Origin: Sediminicola sp037203765 | Lineage (GTDB): Bacteria; Bacteroidota; Bacteroidia; Flavobacteriales; Flavobacteriaceae | Reading direction: 5' to 3' | Length of the DNA stretch: 64,000 bases | Assembly: GCF_037203765.1 (NCBI RefSeq) | Contig: NZ_JBBCAS010000004.1 | Coordinates: forward strand, 62,001 to 126,000 | Part shown: in pieces, positions 34,470-43,879 of the stretch | How the letters are laid out: the number at the start of each line of letters is the position of its first letter | Numbering within the stretch: position 1 is the stretch's first letter | Made by a program: the position numbers and the translations under genes | Notes under the pieces: model-generated | The model's database searches: none | Told to the model about the DNA's origin: nothing | What the model saw: the letters and a program-made list of their open reading frames with translations, nothing else

Positions 34470-35351
34470 TCAATTTCGGCGATCCTCCCCCCATAACAAT
34501 TTGTTGCGAAGTGTTTTAAAAAAACTCTCAGAAGTATATTCGATCATCTTGATGGTGAAGGCCGCTTTTTTTACCAAAACCTCCCTACCGTTTTCCAAGG
34601 TTGCAATACGGGAATCCAGGGAAAGCAGATGGTATTCCTCACGGCCGGAAACACGTAGTCTTATTTCGGTATTGTCCGAGACCACCAAGGGCCTCGCATT
34701 TAGATTATGGGGGGCAATAGGCGTCAAAACCAATGATTTTGCAGTAGGCGCAATGACCGGCCCACCACAGCTCAAAGAATACCCGGTAGAGCCGGTGGGT
34801 GTGGAAACAATGAGTCCGTCTGCCCAATAGGATGTAAGGTACTCATTGTTCAAATGGGTCTCTACCGTGATCATGGAAGTAGTGTCCTTACGGCTGACAG
34901 TTATTTCATTGAGGGCAAAATTGAGATCCCCAAATTCAGGAATATCCTCATCGGCATGCACCTCCAACAGACTTCTCTCTACGATGGTATAGGCCCCGGC
35001 AACAAATTCCTGTACCACTTTGCGCACATCTTCCTTTTTAAAGGTAGACAGAAACCCCAACCTACCTGTGTTTACCCCTACTATGGGGATATCGAGTTCC
35101 CGTACATAGGTAATGGCACGCAGAATGGTCCCATCCCCTCCAAAACTCACGAACATATCAAAGGAATTGTCCAGACCGTTCAAGATGTTGAACGTCTTGT
35201 GGGGCGAGAGTTTCCCCGATGCATACAAAAGCTCGTAGAATTCCTCTTCAAAATAGGCTTCGGAGTCGGACTTGCCAAGCTCATCCAACAAAGCAACAAC
35301 ATATTCCAGGGCATTATTTTGGTACGTTTGACCGTAAATGGCAATCTTCAT
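34470..35351 (-). CDS. nadK: NAD kinase
   Basis: A 293-residue NAD+ kinase making NADP+. The motif FVSFGGDGTILRAI holds the catalytic GGDGT, with ADGLIVSTPTGSTGYSLSCGGPVIAP downstream and NEITVSRKD between. It lies five bases after the CBS-domain gene and 117 bases before the DUF6089 gene. It is cytoplasmic. The cluster order CBS-nadK-DUF6089-uppS-bamA suggests a shared transcript, but no functional tie to the envelope genes is evident. Confidence 0.95.
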   Translation of the reverse strand: MKIAIYGQTYQNNALEYVVALLDELGKSDSEAYFEEEFYELLYASGKLSPHKTFNILNGLDNSFDMFVSFGGDGTILRAITYVRELDIPIVGVNTGRLGFLSTFKKEDVRKVVQEFVAGAYTIVERSLLEVHADEDIPEFGDLNFALNEITVSRKDTTSMITVETHLNNEYLTSYWADGLIVSTPTGSTGYSLSCGGPVIAPTAKSLVLTPIAPHNLNARPLVVSDNTEIRLRVSGREEYHLLSLDSRIATLENGREVLVKKAAFTIKMIEYTSESFFKTLRNKLLWGEDRRN

Positions 35352-35356
35352 AAATA

Positions 35357-36013
35357 CTAGACGTTAAGATATTTGTCCAAATAATCGGAACGCTGCTTTA
35401 GATTCTCCATGAACTGATCGTCCGTATTGCCAAAAAGTATGGTGTAGTTATATCTCCTAAAAGTCTGCATGATATCATTGATCTCGGAAGCCCCTATTTT
35501 AATGGTCACCTCCACCACGTCATTTTTCATTTCGGTAACAAAACCGCCCAACAACTTGCTATTATTGCTTTCCACAATTTGAGCGATCTCACTAAAGGAA
35601 TAATCTTTTATTCCTTTGCTCAGGACCAAAACTCCGCCAGGTTCGGTAAAAAACGGCGTATCTATAAAGACCGATACCACATCTGCCAAATTGTAATACC
35701 CAATCAGATTTTGATCTTTATCCATAACGGGCACCAAATTGGCCTCATTTCTTGCAAAAGCCTCCAACACGTCCAACCACGAGGTCTCCGTGTTTACAAA
35801 AAACGACTCCAAGTTATATCGGTAATCCTCAATCTTTTTACTTCCTTCAAAAGTCTCCAGATCGTTTTCACTGAGAAGTCCCATAAATTTATCCTCATCG
35901 GTCACCGCCACATGGGAATAGGTGGTGTTCTTAAAGAATTTGATGACTTCCTTTAAGGAATCCCCTATTTTGAATACGGGGAGGTTTCTAATAATGCGGG
36001 ATTGAATCTCCAT
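35357..36013 (-). CDS. CBS-domain pair protein
   Basis: A 218-residue protein with two CBS motifs in its first ~120 residues (KIGDSLKEVIKFFKNTTYSHVAVTDEDKFMGLLSENDLETF and VNTETSWLDVLEAFARNEANLVPVMDKDQNLIGYYNLADV), then an ACT-like C-terminal region (DVVEVTIKIGASEINDIMQTFRRYNYTILF). CBS pairs bind adenosine nucleotides, so it may sense energy state. Placement five bases before nadK suggests a nucleotide link. No target is known. It is divergent from pdxJ. Confidence 0.83.
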   Translation of the reverse strand: MEIQSRIIRNLPVFKIGDSLKEVIKFFKNTTYSHVAVTDEDKFMGLLSENDLETFEGSKKIEDYRYNLESFFVNTETSWLDVLEAFARNEANLVPVMDKDQNLIGYYNLADVVSVFIDTPFFTEPGGVLVLSKGIKDYSFSEIAQIVESNNSKLLGGFVTEMKNDVVEVTIKIGASEINDIMQTFRRYNYTILFGNTDDQFMENLKQRSDYLDKYLNV

Positions 36014-36071
36014 AATTCTTAAATATAATGCAAATTACTAATTTAAAATGGCAAAAAGCATGCCTTATTTG

Positions 36072-36079
36072 TATTTTTG
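36072..36079 (+). promoter_or_regulatory. -7 promoter element for pdxJ
   Basis: TATTTTTG is a full TAnnTTTG match 24 bases before the pdxJ ATG. No strong -33 is seen. Confidence 0.5.
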
Positions 36080-36103
36080 CGAGGATAAATTCAGCATTAG
36101 AAC

Positions 36104-36829
36104 ATGACAAAACTTAGTGTTAACGTAAATAAAATAGCCACCTTGAGAAATGCAAGGGGCGGAAACGTCCCCGATCTGATCAAGGTAGCCATGGATATAG
36201 AGGCTTTTGGAGCACAAGGTATCACCATACACCCGCGCCCTGATGAAAGACATATAAGGTACCAAGATGCCAGGGATCTGAAAAAGGTGGTGACCACCGA
36301 ATTCAATATTGAAGGCAATCCGGTAAAAAAATTCATGGATCTGGTTTTGGAGGTAAAGCCTACCCAGGTCACATTGGTACCCGACAGTGTGGATGCCATT
36401 ACTTCCAACGCAGGCTGGGACACCCTTAAACACAAAGATTTCCTGAAGGACGTGATCGCCACCTTCAAACAACACGGGATACGAACCTCCATTTTTGTGG
36501 ATGCCAATACCAAGATGGTGGAAGGTGCCGCAGAAACCGGAACGGACAGGATTGAGCTTTATACCGAAAGTTACGCCAAGGCTTTTATGGAGGGCAATGC
36601 CGAACGCAGCAGGGCCGGAATACTTCCTTTTATAGAGGCCGCCAAAGTGGCCCATAGCCTTAATTTGGGAATCAATGCGGGGCACGACCTCAGTTTGGAC
36701 AACATACAATATTTCAAGGAGAACACTCCGCACCTACTCGAGGTCTCCATAGGGCATGCCCTTATCTGCGAGTCCCTCTATCTTGGTCTGGAGAACGTTG
36801 TGAACATGTATTTAAACAAGCTCAAATAA
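36104..36829 (+). CDS. pdxJ: Pyridoxine 5'-phosphate synthase
   Basis: A 241-residue TIM-barrel enzyme that condenses 1-deoxyxylulose 5-phosphate with aminoacetone phosphate to form PNP, the vitamin B6 precursor. MTKLSVNVNKIATLRNARGG starts the barrel. EAFGAQGITIHPRPDERHI, VTLVPDSVDAITSNAGWD, RIELYTESYA and GINAGHDLSLDNI hold the substrate residues. The stop overlaps the next start as TAATG, so the alpha/beta hydrolase is translationally coupled. It is divergent from the CBS/nadK cluster. Confidence 0.96.
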   Translation: MTKLSVNVNKIATLRNARGGNVPDLIKVAMDIEAFGAQGITIHPRPDERHIRYQDARDLKKVVTTEFNIEGNPVKKFMDLVLEVKPTQVTLVPDSVDAITSNAGWDTLKHKDFLKDVIATFKQHGIRTSIFVDANTKMVEGAAETGTDRIELYTESYAKAFMEGNAERSRAGILPFIEAAKVAHSLNLGINAGHDLSLDNIQYFKENTPHLLEVSIGHALICESLYLGLENVVNMYLNKLK

Positions 36830-37599
36830 TGCCGTTATTACATTCGAATATTTTAGGAAAAGGAAGCCCCTTATTGATTCTTCACGGCTTTTTGGGTATG
36901 TCGGACAATTGGAAAACATTGGGCTCCCAATATGCAGAGGAAGGCTTTGAAGTTCACCTGTTGGACCAGCGCAACCACGGAAAAAGCTTTCACTCCAATG
37001 ATTTCAATTACGATCTGCTGGCCAAGGACGTATTGGAGTATAAACAGCACCACCAATTACAGGAAGTCATTGTTATAGGGCATTCCATGGGCGGAAAAAC
37101 GGCCATGCAATTAGCCTGTGCCTACCCCAATGTGGTGTCCAAATTATTGGTAGCGGACATTGCCCCCAAATACTACCCTCCACATCACGATGAGATCCTG
37201 AATGGCCTGAATGCCCTAGATCTCAACAGTATCGAGTCCAGAACCGAGGCCGACAAACAGTTGGCGAAACACATTTCAAATTTTGGGGTGCGACAGTTTC
37301 TATTGAAAAACCTGTACTGGGAAAGCAAGGAAAAGCTCGGATTTAGGTTCAACCTTGCCGTGCTGAGCACCAAAATGGAAGAAGTGGGCGAAAACATAGG
37401 TTCTACCGCCAATTTCCAGGGTCCCACCCTATTTTTAAGGGGCGATAGATCCGAATATGTAACCCCACAGGACCTTCCCGAAATAAAAAGACACTTTCCC
37501 TTGGCCGAATTGGACACTATTGAAAAGGCAGGTCATTGGCTTCATGCCGAAAATCCGGAATCCTTTTTTGAGAAATCCATGGCCTTCATGAAAGGCTAA
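36829..37599 (+). CDS. Alpha/beta-fold hydrolase
   Basis: A 256-residue hydrolase with nucleophile elbow GHSMGGKTAMQLA, an oxyanion motif LHGFLGMSDNW and the catalytic His in KAGHWLHAENPE. The pattern LDQRNHGKSFHS and VADIAPKYY resembles YbfF-type esterases. It is coupled to pdxJ by a TAATG overlap, an arrangement seen in related genomes; its substrate is unknown. It has no signal peptide and is probably cytoplasmic. Confidence 0.87.
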   Translation: MPLLHSNILGKGSPLLILHGFLGMSDNWKTLGSQYAEEGFEVHLLDQRNHGKSFHSNDFNYDLLAKDVLEYKQHHQLQEVIVIGHSMGGKTAMQLACAYPNVVSKLLVADIAPKYYPPHHDEILNGLNALDLNSIESRTEADKQLAKHISNFGVRQFLLKNLYWESKEKLGFRFNLAVLSTKMEEVGENIGSTANFQGPTLFLRGDRSEYVTPQDLPEIKRHFPLAELDTIEKAGHWLHAENPESFFEKSMAFMKG

Positions 37600-37759
37600 A
37601 AGAAAAATGACTCGAAAAGACCTCGTGTCCATCTAACATAAAATGCCATGCCAAGGTGTAGAAAATTCAATCAAAATATAATCCTTGGGCCAATTGGGAT
37701 TACAATTAATTGTTTACATTTATTACGAAAAACAGAGACCAGACCTAAACGTTAGATAC

Positions 37760-38110
37760 ATGAAACTCATTCTTAGAATCCTTTTGAGCGCCCTTGCTGT
37801 TGTGATATTGGCAAAAATTCTGCCCGGTATAAGTGTGGACACCTATACCACAGCCATTATCGTTGCCATTGTCCTGAGTATTCTGAACTTTATTGTAAAA
37901 CCCATATTGGTCATTTTGACCCTCCCCATCACCATCTTGACCCTAGGACTTTTCCTGCTGATTATCAATGCCATAATCATACTTTTGGCAGACAATCTAA
38001 TTTCCGGTTTTGACGTCAGCAACATATGGTGGGCGCTTCTTTTCAGCCTTTTATTGTCCTTCCTACAATCTATATTATATTCTCTCCTGAAAGAGGATAA
38101 AAATAATTGA
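37760..38110 (+). CDS. Phage-holin-family (superfamily IV) membrane protein
   Basis: A 116-residue protein, nearly all hydrophobic, with four membrane segments and the motif NFIVKPILVILTLPITILTLGLFLLIINA that marks the DUF/holin IV family (YvlD-like). The ATG at 37760 gives MKLILRILLSALAVV. An earlier in-frame start would add 25 non-hydrophobic residues and is unlikely. Despite the family name it is a housekeeping membrane protein with no phage genes around. Function unknown. Confidence 0.82.
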   Translation: MKLILRILLSALAVVILAKILPGISVDTYTTAIIVAIVLSILNFIVKPILVILTLPITILTLGLFLLIINAIIILLADNLISGFDVSNIWWALLFSLLLSFLQSILYSLLKEDKNN

Positions 38111-38141
38111 GTTACCGTTTGACATTCAGTAATTTAAAAAC

Positions 38142-38172
38142 TTGGCGGACTTATTAAAATGTACTACTTTTG
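38142..38172 (+). promoter_or_regulatory. tig promoter
   Basis: TTGG (38142-38145) and TACTTTTG (38165-38172) are separated by about 19 bp, fitting the Bacteroidota consensus. They lie 37 bases before the tig ATG. Confidence 0.65.
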
Positions 38173-38208
38173 CATCCCATTTTATTTATGTAAAATTCGA
38201 TACTAGAG

Positions 38209-39531
38209 ATGAACATCACAAAAGAGCAGATTGACGAGTTAAATGCTGTTGTAAAAGTTGCCATTACAAAGGACGATTACAAGGACAAGGTAGAAAATAT
38301 TTTAAAAGACTACAGAAAGCAAGCCAATATCCCAGGTTTTAGAAAAGGCCAGGTTCCTATGGGCTTGATAAAAAAGCAATACGGGAAGGCCGTTTTGGTT
38401 GACGAAGTAAACAAACTTCTACAGGACAACCTTAACAAGTACCTTACCGAAGAAAAATTGGATGTTCTTGGAAACCCGCTTCCAAAACAACAGGACAATT
38501 TTAACTGGGATGCCGAAGAGCTCGATTTCGAATTCGAATTAGGTTTGGCCCCAAGTTTTGAGATTGACTTAAAATCCAAAAAAGCCATAACCCATTACCA
38601 GATTGTTGCTGACAAGAAAATGATCGAGGAGCAAGTGGAGCGTATCCAAAAACAATACGGGAAACTGGTAAACAAACAAGAGGTTGGCAAAAAAGATGAG
38701 ATCACCGGAGTTTTCAAAAATGAAGAAGAAGGGATAGACAAGAAGTCGACTCTTGAAATGGATCAGATCTCCAACAAAAAAGTTACGGACAGCCTATTGG
38801 GCAAAAAAGCAGGAGATGCGGTTACCTTAAAGACAAAAGGTCTTTTCAAGGAAGATCACCTACTTGCCAATACATTGGGTGTTCAGGCAGACAGAGCTGA
38901 AAACTTGGATATTGAAGTTACTTTCACCATCGAAGAAATCAACGAAAGGGAGCCTGCCAAATTGGACCAGGAATTGTTCGACAAACTTTTTGGAAAAGAT
39001 GTTGTCACTTCCAAGGAAGAGCTAGAGGCCAGAATAAAAGAAGATTCCGAAAAGCAGTTTGAACAACAGGCCGATCAGAAATTATTGAACGATGTTACCG
39101 AGTATTTCATTGAGAACACCAAATTTGACCTTCCTGCGGAATTCTTGACAAAATGGATACAAACCACCGGAGAGAAGCCATTGACCGAGGAAGAGGCAAA
39201 AGCAGAATACGAAAAATCCGAAAAGGGATTGCGTTACCAATTGATCGAAGGCAAGATCATCAAAGAAAATGATATTCAGGTACAGTTTGAGGAGCTGAAA
39301 GATTTCGCCAAAGGATTTATCAAAACACAAATGGCCCAATTTGGACAATTGGATCCCAAAGAGGAAGAATTGGACAATATTGCTGCAAGAGTTTTGTCAA
39401 ACCAAGACGAAGTTCGTAGATTGTCCGAACAATTGATGAGCCAGAAGCTATTGAAATTATACAAAGAGAAAGCAAATTTGAAAACTAAAGAAGTGACCTA
39501 CGAGAACTTTGTGAAAGAAGTTTATGGGTAG
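38209..39531 (+). CDS. tig: Trigger factor (ribosome-associated chaperone)
   Basis: A 440-residue trigger factor that binds near the ribosome exit tunnel. The ribosome-binding signature GFRKGQVPMGLIKKQYG lies at about 43-59. The sequence is highly charged, as expected. A classic FKBP core motif is hard to see between about 155 and 240, so the PPIase domain may be reduced or divergent, as in Bacteroidota. The gene leads the tig-clpP-clpX group; a terminator separates it from clpP. Confidence 0.9.
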   Translation: MNITKEQIDELNAVVKVAITKDDYKDKVENILKDYRKQANIPGFRKGQVPMGLIKKQYGKAVLVDEVNKLLQDNLNKYLTEEKLDVLGNPLPKQQDNFNWDAEELDFEFELGLAPSFEIDLKSKKAITHYQIVADKKMIEEQVERIQKQYGKLVNKQEVGKKDEITGVFKNEEEGIDKKSTLEMDQISNKKVTDSLLGKKAGDAVTLKTKGLFKEDHLLANTLGVQADRAENLDIEVTFTIEEINEREPAKLDQELFDKLFGKDVVTSKEELEARIKEDSEKQFEQQADQKLLNDVTEYFIENTKFDLPAEFLTKWIQTTGEKPLTEEEAKAEYEKSEKGLRYQLIEGKIIKENDIQVQFEELKDFAKGFIKTQMAQFGQLDPKEEELDNIAARVLSNQDEVRRLSEQLMSQKLLKLYKEKANLKTKEVTYENFVKEVYG

Positions 39532-39559
39532 TTTTCAAAAATAATTTAAGTATCTTTAC

Positions 39560-39593
39560 GGTGCCGGAAATTATTTTTCGGCACCTTTTTTTG
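39560..39593 (+). terminator. Terminator after tig
   Basis: GGTGCCG (39560-39566) pairs with CGGCACC (39579-39585), followed by seven T. It lies between tig and clpP. Confidence 0.85.
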
Positions 39594-39619
39594 TTTCAAA
39601 AAAATATCGAAGAAAACAC

Positions 39620-40300
39620 ATGGATTACGGAAAAGAGTTCAAGAACTACGCTATAAAAGACCAAGGGATCAGCAGCACGTACTATGACAAAATCATTAGT
39701 ACCATGTACCCATCGGCAATGACCCCGAACATCATCGAGGAGAGACAGTTAAATGCCATTGCAATGGATGTTTTTTCCAGGTTGATGATGGATAGGATCA
39801 TTTTTTTGGGAACAGGCATCAATGACCAGGTTGCCAATATTGTTCAAGCACAATTATTGTTTTTGGAAAGTGCAGATGCCTCCAAGGACATTCAGATCTA
39901 CATCAACTCCCCAGGGGGAAGTGTATATGCAGGTCTTGGAATCTACGACACCATGCAATTTATAAAGCCCGATGTGGCCACCATATGCACAGGAATGGCT
40001 GCCTCTATGGGCGCCGTATTGCTTTGTGCCGGTGAAAAAGGAAAACGAAGTGGGCTGACACATTCCCGTGTTATGATCCACCAACCTTTGGGAGGAGCAC
40101 AGGGGCAGGCAAGTGATATAGAAATCACTGCAAGGGAAATCCTAAAACTAAAGGATGAATTGTACCAGATCATCGCAAATCACTCAGGACAATCCTTTGA
40201 AAAAGTAAGTGATGACAGTGACAGGGATTACTGGATGAAAGCCAACGAAGCCCTGAAATACGGGATGATCGATGAAATTTTAGTAAGGGATACCAAATAA
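39620..40300 (+). CDS. clpP: ATP-dependent Clp protease proteolytic subunit
   Basis: A 226-residue ClpP serine protease. The catalytic serine is S129 in GMAASMGAVLL, the histidine is H154 in RVMIHQPLGG, and an aspartate lies near 206 (DSDRDYW). GGSVYAGLGIYDTM precedes. It forms a barrel with ClpX, whose gene is 98 bases downstream. The first ~30 residues resemble a short propeptide. The gene order tig-clpP-clpX is a widespread arrangement. Confidence 0.97.
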   Translation: MDYGKEFKNYAIKDQGISSTYYDKIISTMYPSAMTPNIIEERQLNAIAMDVFSRLMMDRIIFLGTGINDQVANIVQAQLLFLESADASKDIQIYINSPGGSVYAGLGIYDTMQFIKPDVATICTGMAASMGAVLLCAGEKGKRSGLTHSRVMIHQPLGGAQGQASDIEITAREILKLKDELYQIIANHSGQSFEKVSDDSDRDYWMKANEALKYGMIDEILVRDTK

Positions 40301-40398
40301 TCCCGACAAAGGAAAAGCACATACGGAAAGAAATTTTCGTACAGATAAACCAAAAACCCAATAACTGCGTTATTGAGTTTTATGTTACCCCCATTATT

Positions 40399-41634
40399 AT
40401 GGCAAAAGAAAACTTAGAATGCTCTTTTTGCGGAAGGAAAAAACCGGAAACCAATCTATTGATTGCCGGCTTGGATGCACATATTTGTGACCGATGTATT
40501 GAGCAAGCGCACGGAATCGTTGCCGAAGAATCCAAACAATCCAACAAGAACGATCTATCGTCTGAATTGACTCTTAGAAAACCTTTGGATATCAAAGAAT
40601 TCTTGGATACGTTCATCATTGGACAGGACAGGACCAAAAAGGTGATGTCCGTTGCTGTGTACAACCACTACAAGCGTTTGTTACAGCCCAAGAGCAAGGA
40701 AGATGATATTGAAATCCAAAAGAGCAATATCATCATGGCCGGGCAAACGGGAACCGGAAAAACATTGATGGCCAAAACCATTGCCAAAATGTTGAATGTT
40801 CCCTTGGCCATTGTAGATGCCACGGTTTTGACCGAAGCAGGTTACGTGGGAGAAGATGTGGAAAGCATCTTGACAAGATTGCTTCAGGCTGCGGATTACA
40901 ATTTGGAAAAAGCGGAACGAGGTATCGTTTTTATTGATGAAATAGACAAGATTGCCCGTAAAAGCGACAACCCCTCCATTACCAGGGACGTTTCCGGGGA
41001 AGGAGTACAGCAGGGATTGTTGAAACTCTTGGAAGGTACCGTAGTGAACGTTCCACCAAAAGGAGGACGCAAGCATCCGGACCAGAAATTTATTGAGGTC
41101 AATACAGAAAATATCTTGTTTATTGCAGGTGGCGCCTTTGATGGTATAGAACGTATCATCACCAAACGCTTGAACATGCAGGCCGTAGGTTATAGCGCTT
41201 CCAAAGCAGAGGACAATCTGGACAATAACAATATCCTACAATATATCATCCCAAAGGACTTAAAAGAATTTGGATTGATCCCCGAGATCATTGGGCGACT
41301 ACCAGTCCTTACCCATATGAACCCCTTGGACGAGGAAACATTGCGTGCCATCCTTACCGAACCCAAGAACGCCATTATCAAACAGTATGAAAAATTGTTT
41401 GCCATGGACGATATCAGCTTTAAGATTACTGATGAAGCGCTAAACTACATCGTAAAAAAAGCTATTGAGTACAAATTGGGTGCCCGAGGATTACGATCAC
41501 TCTGTGAGGCTATTTTCACGGATGCGATGTTCGAATTGCCAAGCAGTGATGAAAGGGAATTCAAAGTAACCAAATCCTATGCAGAGGAGAAACTTTCCTT
41601 TGTGACCTTGAAAAAACTAAAAGCAGCTTCTTAG
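40399..41634 (+). CDS. clpX: ATP-dependent Clp protease ATP-binding subunit
   Basis: A 411-residue AAA+ unfoldase with an N-terminal C4 zinc-binding domain (C8, C11, C30, C33). The Walker A motif GQTGTGKT is at 115-122, and Walker B is IVFIDEIDKIA. RGIVFIDEID and SGEGVQQGLLKLLEGT are diagnostic. It delivers substrates to ClpP, whose gene is just upstream. Its last codons and stop form half of a terminator stem and overlap the stop of the convergent hydrolase. Confidence 0.97.
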   Translation: MAKENLECSFCGRKKPETNLLIAGLDAHICDRCIEQAHGIVAEESKQSNKNDLSSELTLRKPLDIKEFLDTFIIGQDRTKKVMSVAVYNHYKRLLQPKSKEDDIEIQKSNIIMAGQTGTGKTLMAKTIAKMLNVPLAIVDATVLTEAGYVGEDVESILTRLLQAADYNLEKAERGIVFIDEIDKIARKSDNPSITRDVSGEGVQQGLLKLLEGTVVNVPPKGGRKHPDQKFIEVNTENILFIAGGAFDGIERIITKRLNMQAVGYSASKAEDNLDNNNILQYIIPKDLKEFGLIPEIIGRLPVLTHMNPLDEETLRAILTEPKNAIIKQYEKLFAMDDISFKITDEALNYIVKKAIEYKLGARGLRSLCEAIFTDAMFELPSSDEREFKVTKSYAEEKLSFVTLKKLKAAS

Positions 41635-41654
41635 GACTGAAGCTGCTTTTTTAT
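41621..41654. terminator. Bidirectional terminator inside two overlapping gene ends
   Basis: AAGCAGCTTC (41621-41630) pairs perfectly with GAAGCTGCTT (41639-41648), eight bases apart, with A and T runs on both flanks. The left arm encodes the last residues of ClpX and the right arm those of the convergent hydrolase. The stop codons of both genes lie in the loop region. Confidence 0.85.
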
Positions 41655-42176
41655 TGCCATACCCAAAAGGTCCTTACAAACCTTTTGTATAATTTTCTCA
41701 TCGGAATACAGTTCGTGCCCAAAGTTGGGTACAATATCAAATTCCAAATCCAACTTTTTCGCCCAGGCATCGGACGGTCTAAATTCATCCTTACCTCCAT
41801 ACACCAAGGTTGTTCTGCATTTCGGTTTTTCCGATTCATTTCTGATCCTGGTGGCCGAAACGGTATACAGCGATTTCATTTTCAAACCTGCCAGTGCGGC
41901 CTTCCATGCTATGGTCCCTCCGGTACTGAATGCCAAAAAATGACTGGGTACGGATTCCTTCTTCAATAGATGTGCTACTGCCGTGTTTATACCGCCGTTT
42001 ACAAAGGCCTGATGTACATTTTTATTGGAGTCAATAGCCAAATCTATATTTGCCAATTGTTGGCAATCATAAAATTCGATATCAAAATGCTGTTGCAAAT
42101 ACCCTAAATAAGAAGTGATCCAGAGTCCTTTTTTTGCACCCCACATATCTGATAATACTACAAGTCGTTCTGCCAT
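41631..42176 (-). CDS. Small alpha/beta-hydrolase-like protein
   Basis: A 181-residue protein with an alpha/beta-hydrolase feel: LVVLSDMWGAKKGLWITSYL at the start, FLAFSTGGTIAWKAALAG (a GxSxG-like elbow reading FSTGG), and a terminal VPNFGHELYSDEK with the usual histidine position. It is shorter than typical hydrolases. No signal peptide. It overlaps the end of clpX and stands alone on the minus strand. Substrate unknown; activity is not certain because the nucleophile elbow is degenerate. Confidence 0.72.
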   Translation of the reverse strand: MAERLVVLSDMWGAKKGLWITSYLGYLQQHFDIEFYDCQQLANIDLAIDSNKNVHQAFVNGGINTAVAHLLKKESVPSHFLAFSTGGTIAWKAALAGLKMKSLYTVSATRIRNESEKPKCRTTLVYGGKDEFRPSDAWAKKLDLEFDIVPNFGHELYSDEKIIQKVCKDLLGMAIKKQLQS

Positions 42177-42250
42177 AATGAAAAGTTTTAAAGGTTAATA
42201 GGGGGCTGTTATTAACGACAATTTGCGTCATTATCCGCTAAAAACAATAT

Positions 42251-43765
42251 TTACTTGTTCATTTGCAGCAATTCTTCGACATAAGTGCGTTCGTTGGACA
42301 ATCTGGGTATCTTATGCTGTCCTCCCAATTTGTCCTTGGATTTTAGCCAATCATAGAACAGATTCTGTCGTGCTATGTGTACTTTGGGCATTCTCAAGGT
42401 CATGCTATTGTACCGCTTTGCCTCATAATCGGAATTCAGGGATTTAAGGGCATTGTCCAGTATTTCCGTGAAATATTCGATCTCTTCGGGCTCGGTCCTG
42501 AATTCTATGATCCATTCATGCGCCCCTTTCTCCTTATCGCTCATAAATATGGGAGCTGCGGTATAATCCTTGATCTCGGCACCCGTTTTTTTACAGATAC
42601 TTTTAAGGGCCTCTTCCGCATTCTCTATGATCAACTCTTCCCCAAAAACATTGATATGGTGCTTGGTCCTGCCCGTTACCTTGATACGGTAGGGGTCTGT
42701 AGAGGTAAAACGCACGGTATCCCCTATCTTATAGCGCCAGAGTCCGGCATTGGTAGTAATAATGATGGCGTAATTCACCTTGGTCTGTACTTCCCACAAT
42801 GGGATTACCCTTTGCTCCAAGGTTCCATAATGGTCCATGGGTATAAACTCATAGAAAATACCGTAATCCAACATCAACAAAAGGTCATCGGCATGGTTCC
42901 GGTCCTGTATGGCAAAAAACCCTTCGGAGGCGTTATATATTTCGTAATAGTTAAAGTTCTTTCGGGGCAACAACAGTTTGTACTGCTCTTTATAGGGACC
43001 AAAATTGACCCCTCCATGGAAATAAACCTCCAAATTTTCCCAGACCCTGAACAGATGTTCCTTCCCAGTTTCTTCCAGCACATTGTTCAACAGCACCAAC
43101 ATCCATGAAGGCACTCCTGCCAAACTCGTCACATTTTCCTGTACACTCTCCTTAATAATGGCATGCATTTTGGATTCCCATTCACTCATCAAGGAAACCT
43201 TGTTGCTGGGGGTACTGCTCAATTCTGCCCAGAATGGCATGTTATCTATGAGTATGGCGGAAAGATCCCCAAAAAAGGTCCCGTTATCCTGATACAACTC
43301 CTTGCTGCCACCCAGACGGAGACTTTTTCCCGTAAACAATTGGGAATTTTCGTTGTTGTTGAGATAAAGGCACAGCAGGTCCTTCCCCGACTTGTAGTGG
43401 CAATCTTCCAGCGCCTCTGAACTTACGGGTATAAACTTACTTTTGGCATTGGTGGTGCCACTGCTTTTGGCAAACCACTTGATGGATGTGGGCCAGAAAA
43501 TATTTTGCTCCCCTTTTCTGGTCCGTTCTATCATGGGTTCTATCTCTTCATAAGAGACAATGGGCACACGCTCTGCAAAGGTTTTGTAATTAACAATGGA
43601 TTCAAAGCCGTATTTTTTTCCTATTTCCGTGTCCTCGGCAATGGTCAATAATTGGCGCAACACCTCTTCCTGTACTTCCCCCGGATATTTCAGGAAAAGT
43701 TCTATCTGGTGATCGCGCTTTTTCAACAACCAAGATGCTATTGAATTAAATAATGGTATGGGCAT
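42251..43765 (-). CDS. GH3 family protein (acyl-acid-amide synthetase fold)
   Basis: A 504-residue protein of the GH3 family, ANL-like enzymes that in plants adenylate and conjugate hormones to amino acids. SSGTTNAKSKFIPVS (about 103-117) is the ATP-binding P-loop-like motif, with YNASEGFFAIQDR, TTNAGLWRYKIGDTVRF and VTGRTKHHINVFGEELIIENAEEAL downstream. All core motifs are intact. In bacteria the substrate is unknown. It has no signal peptide and no close neighbours. It is divergent from DUF2797. Confidence 0.9.
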   Translation of the reverse strand: MPIPLFNSIASWLLKKRDHQIELFLKYPGEVQEEVLRQLLTIAEDTEIGKKYGFESIVNYKTFAERVPIVSYEEIEPMIERTRKGEQNIFWPTSIKWFAKSSGTTNAKSKFIPVSSEALEDCHYKSGKDLLCLYLNNNENSQLFTGKSLRLGGSKELYQDNGTFFGDLSAILIDNMPFWAELSSTPSNKVSLMSEWESKMHAIIKESVQENVTSLAGVPSWMLVLLNNVLEETGKEHLFRVWENLEVYFHGGVNFGPYKEQYKLLLPRKNFNYYEIYNASEGFFAIQDRNHADDLLLMLDYGIFYEFIPMDHYGTLEQRVIPLWEVQTKVNYAIIITTNAGLWRYKIGDTVRFTSTDPYRIKVTGRTKHHINVFGEELIIENAEEALKSICKKTGAEIKDYTAAPIFMSDKEKGAHEWIIEFRTEPEEIEYFTEILDNALKSLNSDYEAKRYNSMTLRMPKVHIARQNLFYDWLKSKDKLGGQHKIPRLSNERTYVEELLQMNK

Positions 43766-43879
43766 TTTTCGGTATCTTTATCCTAAAATGATAGGCTTTA
43801 ATCTAATGGCTAATTTCATTAAAAATAGCTTTTAAAATTATCATTTTCAAATTGAAATTTAATTTAAAAAAATGCTTTT

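Noticed and set aside
36065..36733. A 222-residue reading frame antisense to pdxJ
   Set aside because: It is the shadow of pdxJ, whose family motifs are unmistakable on the other strand.
37685..38110. Holin-family name taken as evidence of a prophage
   Set aside because: No lysin, portal or integrase genes are near; the family name is historical and the gene is single and housekeeping-like.
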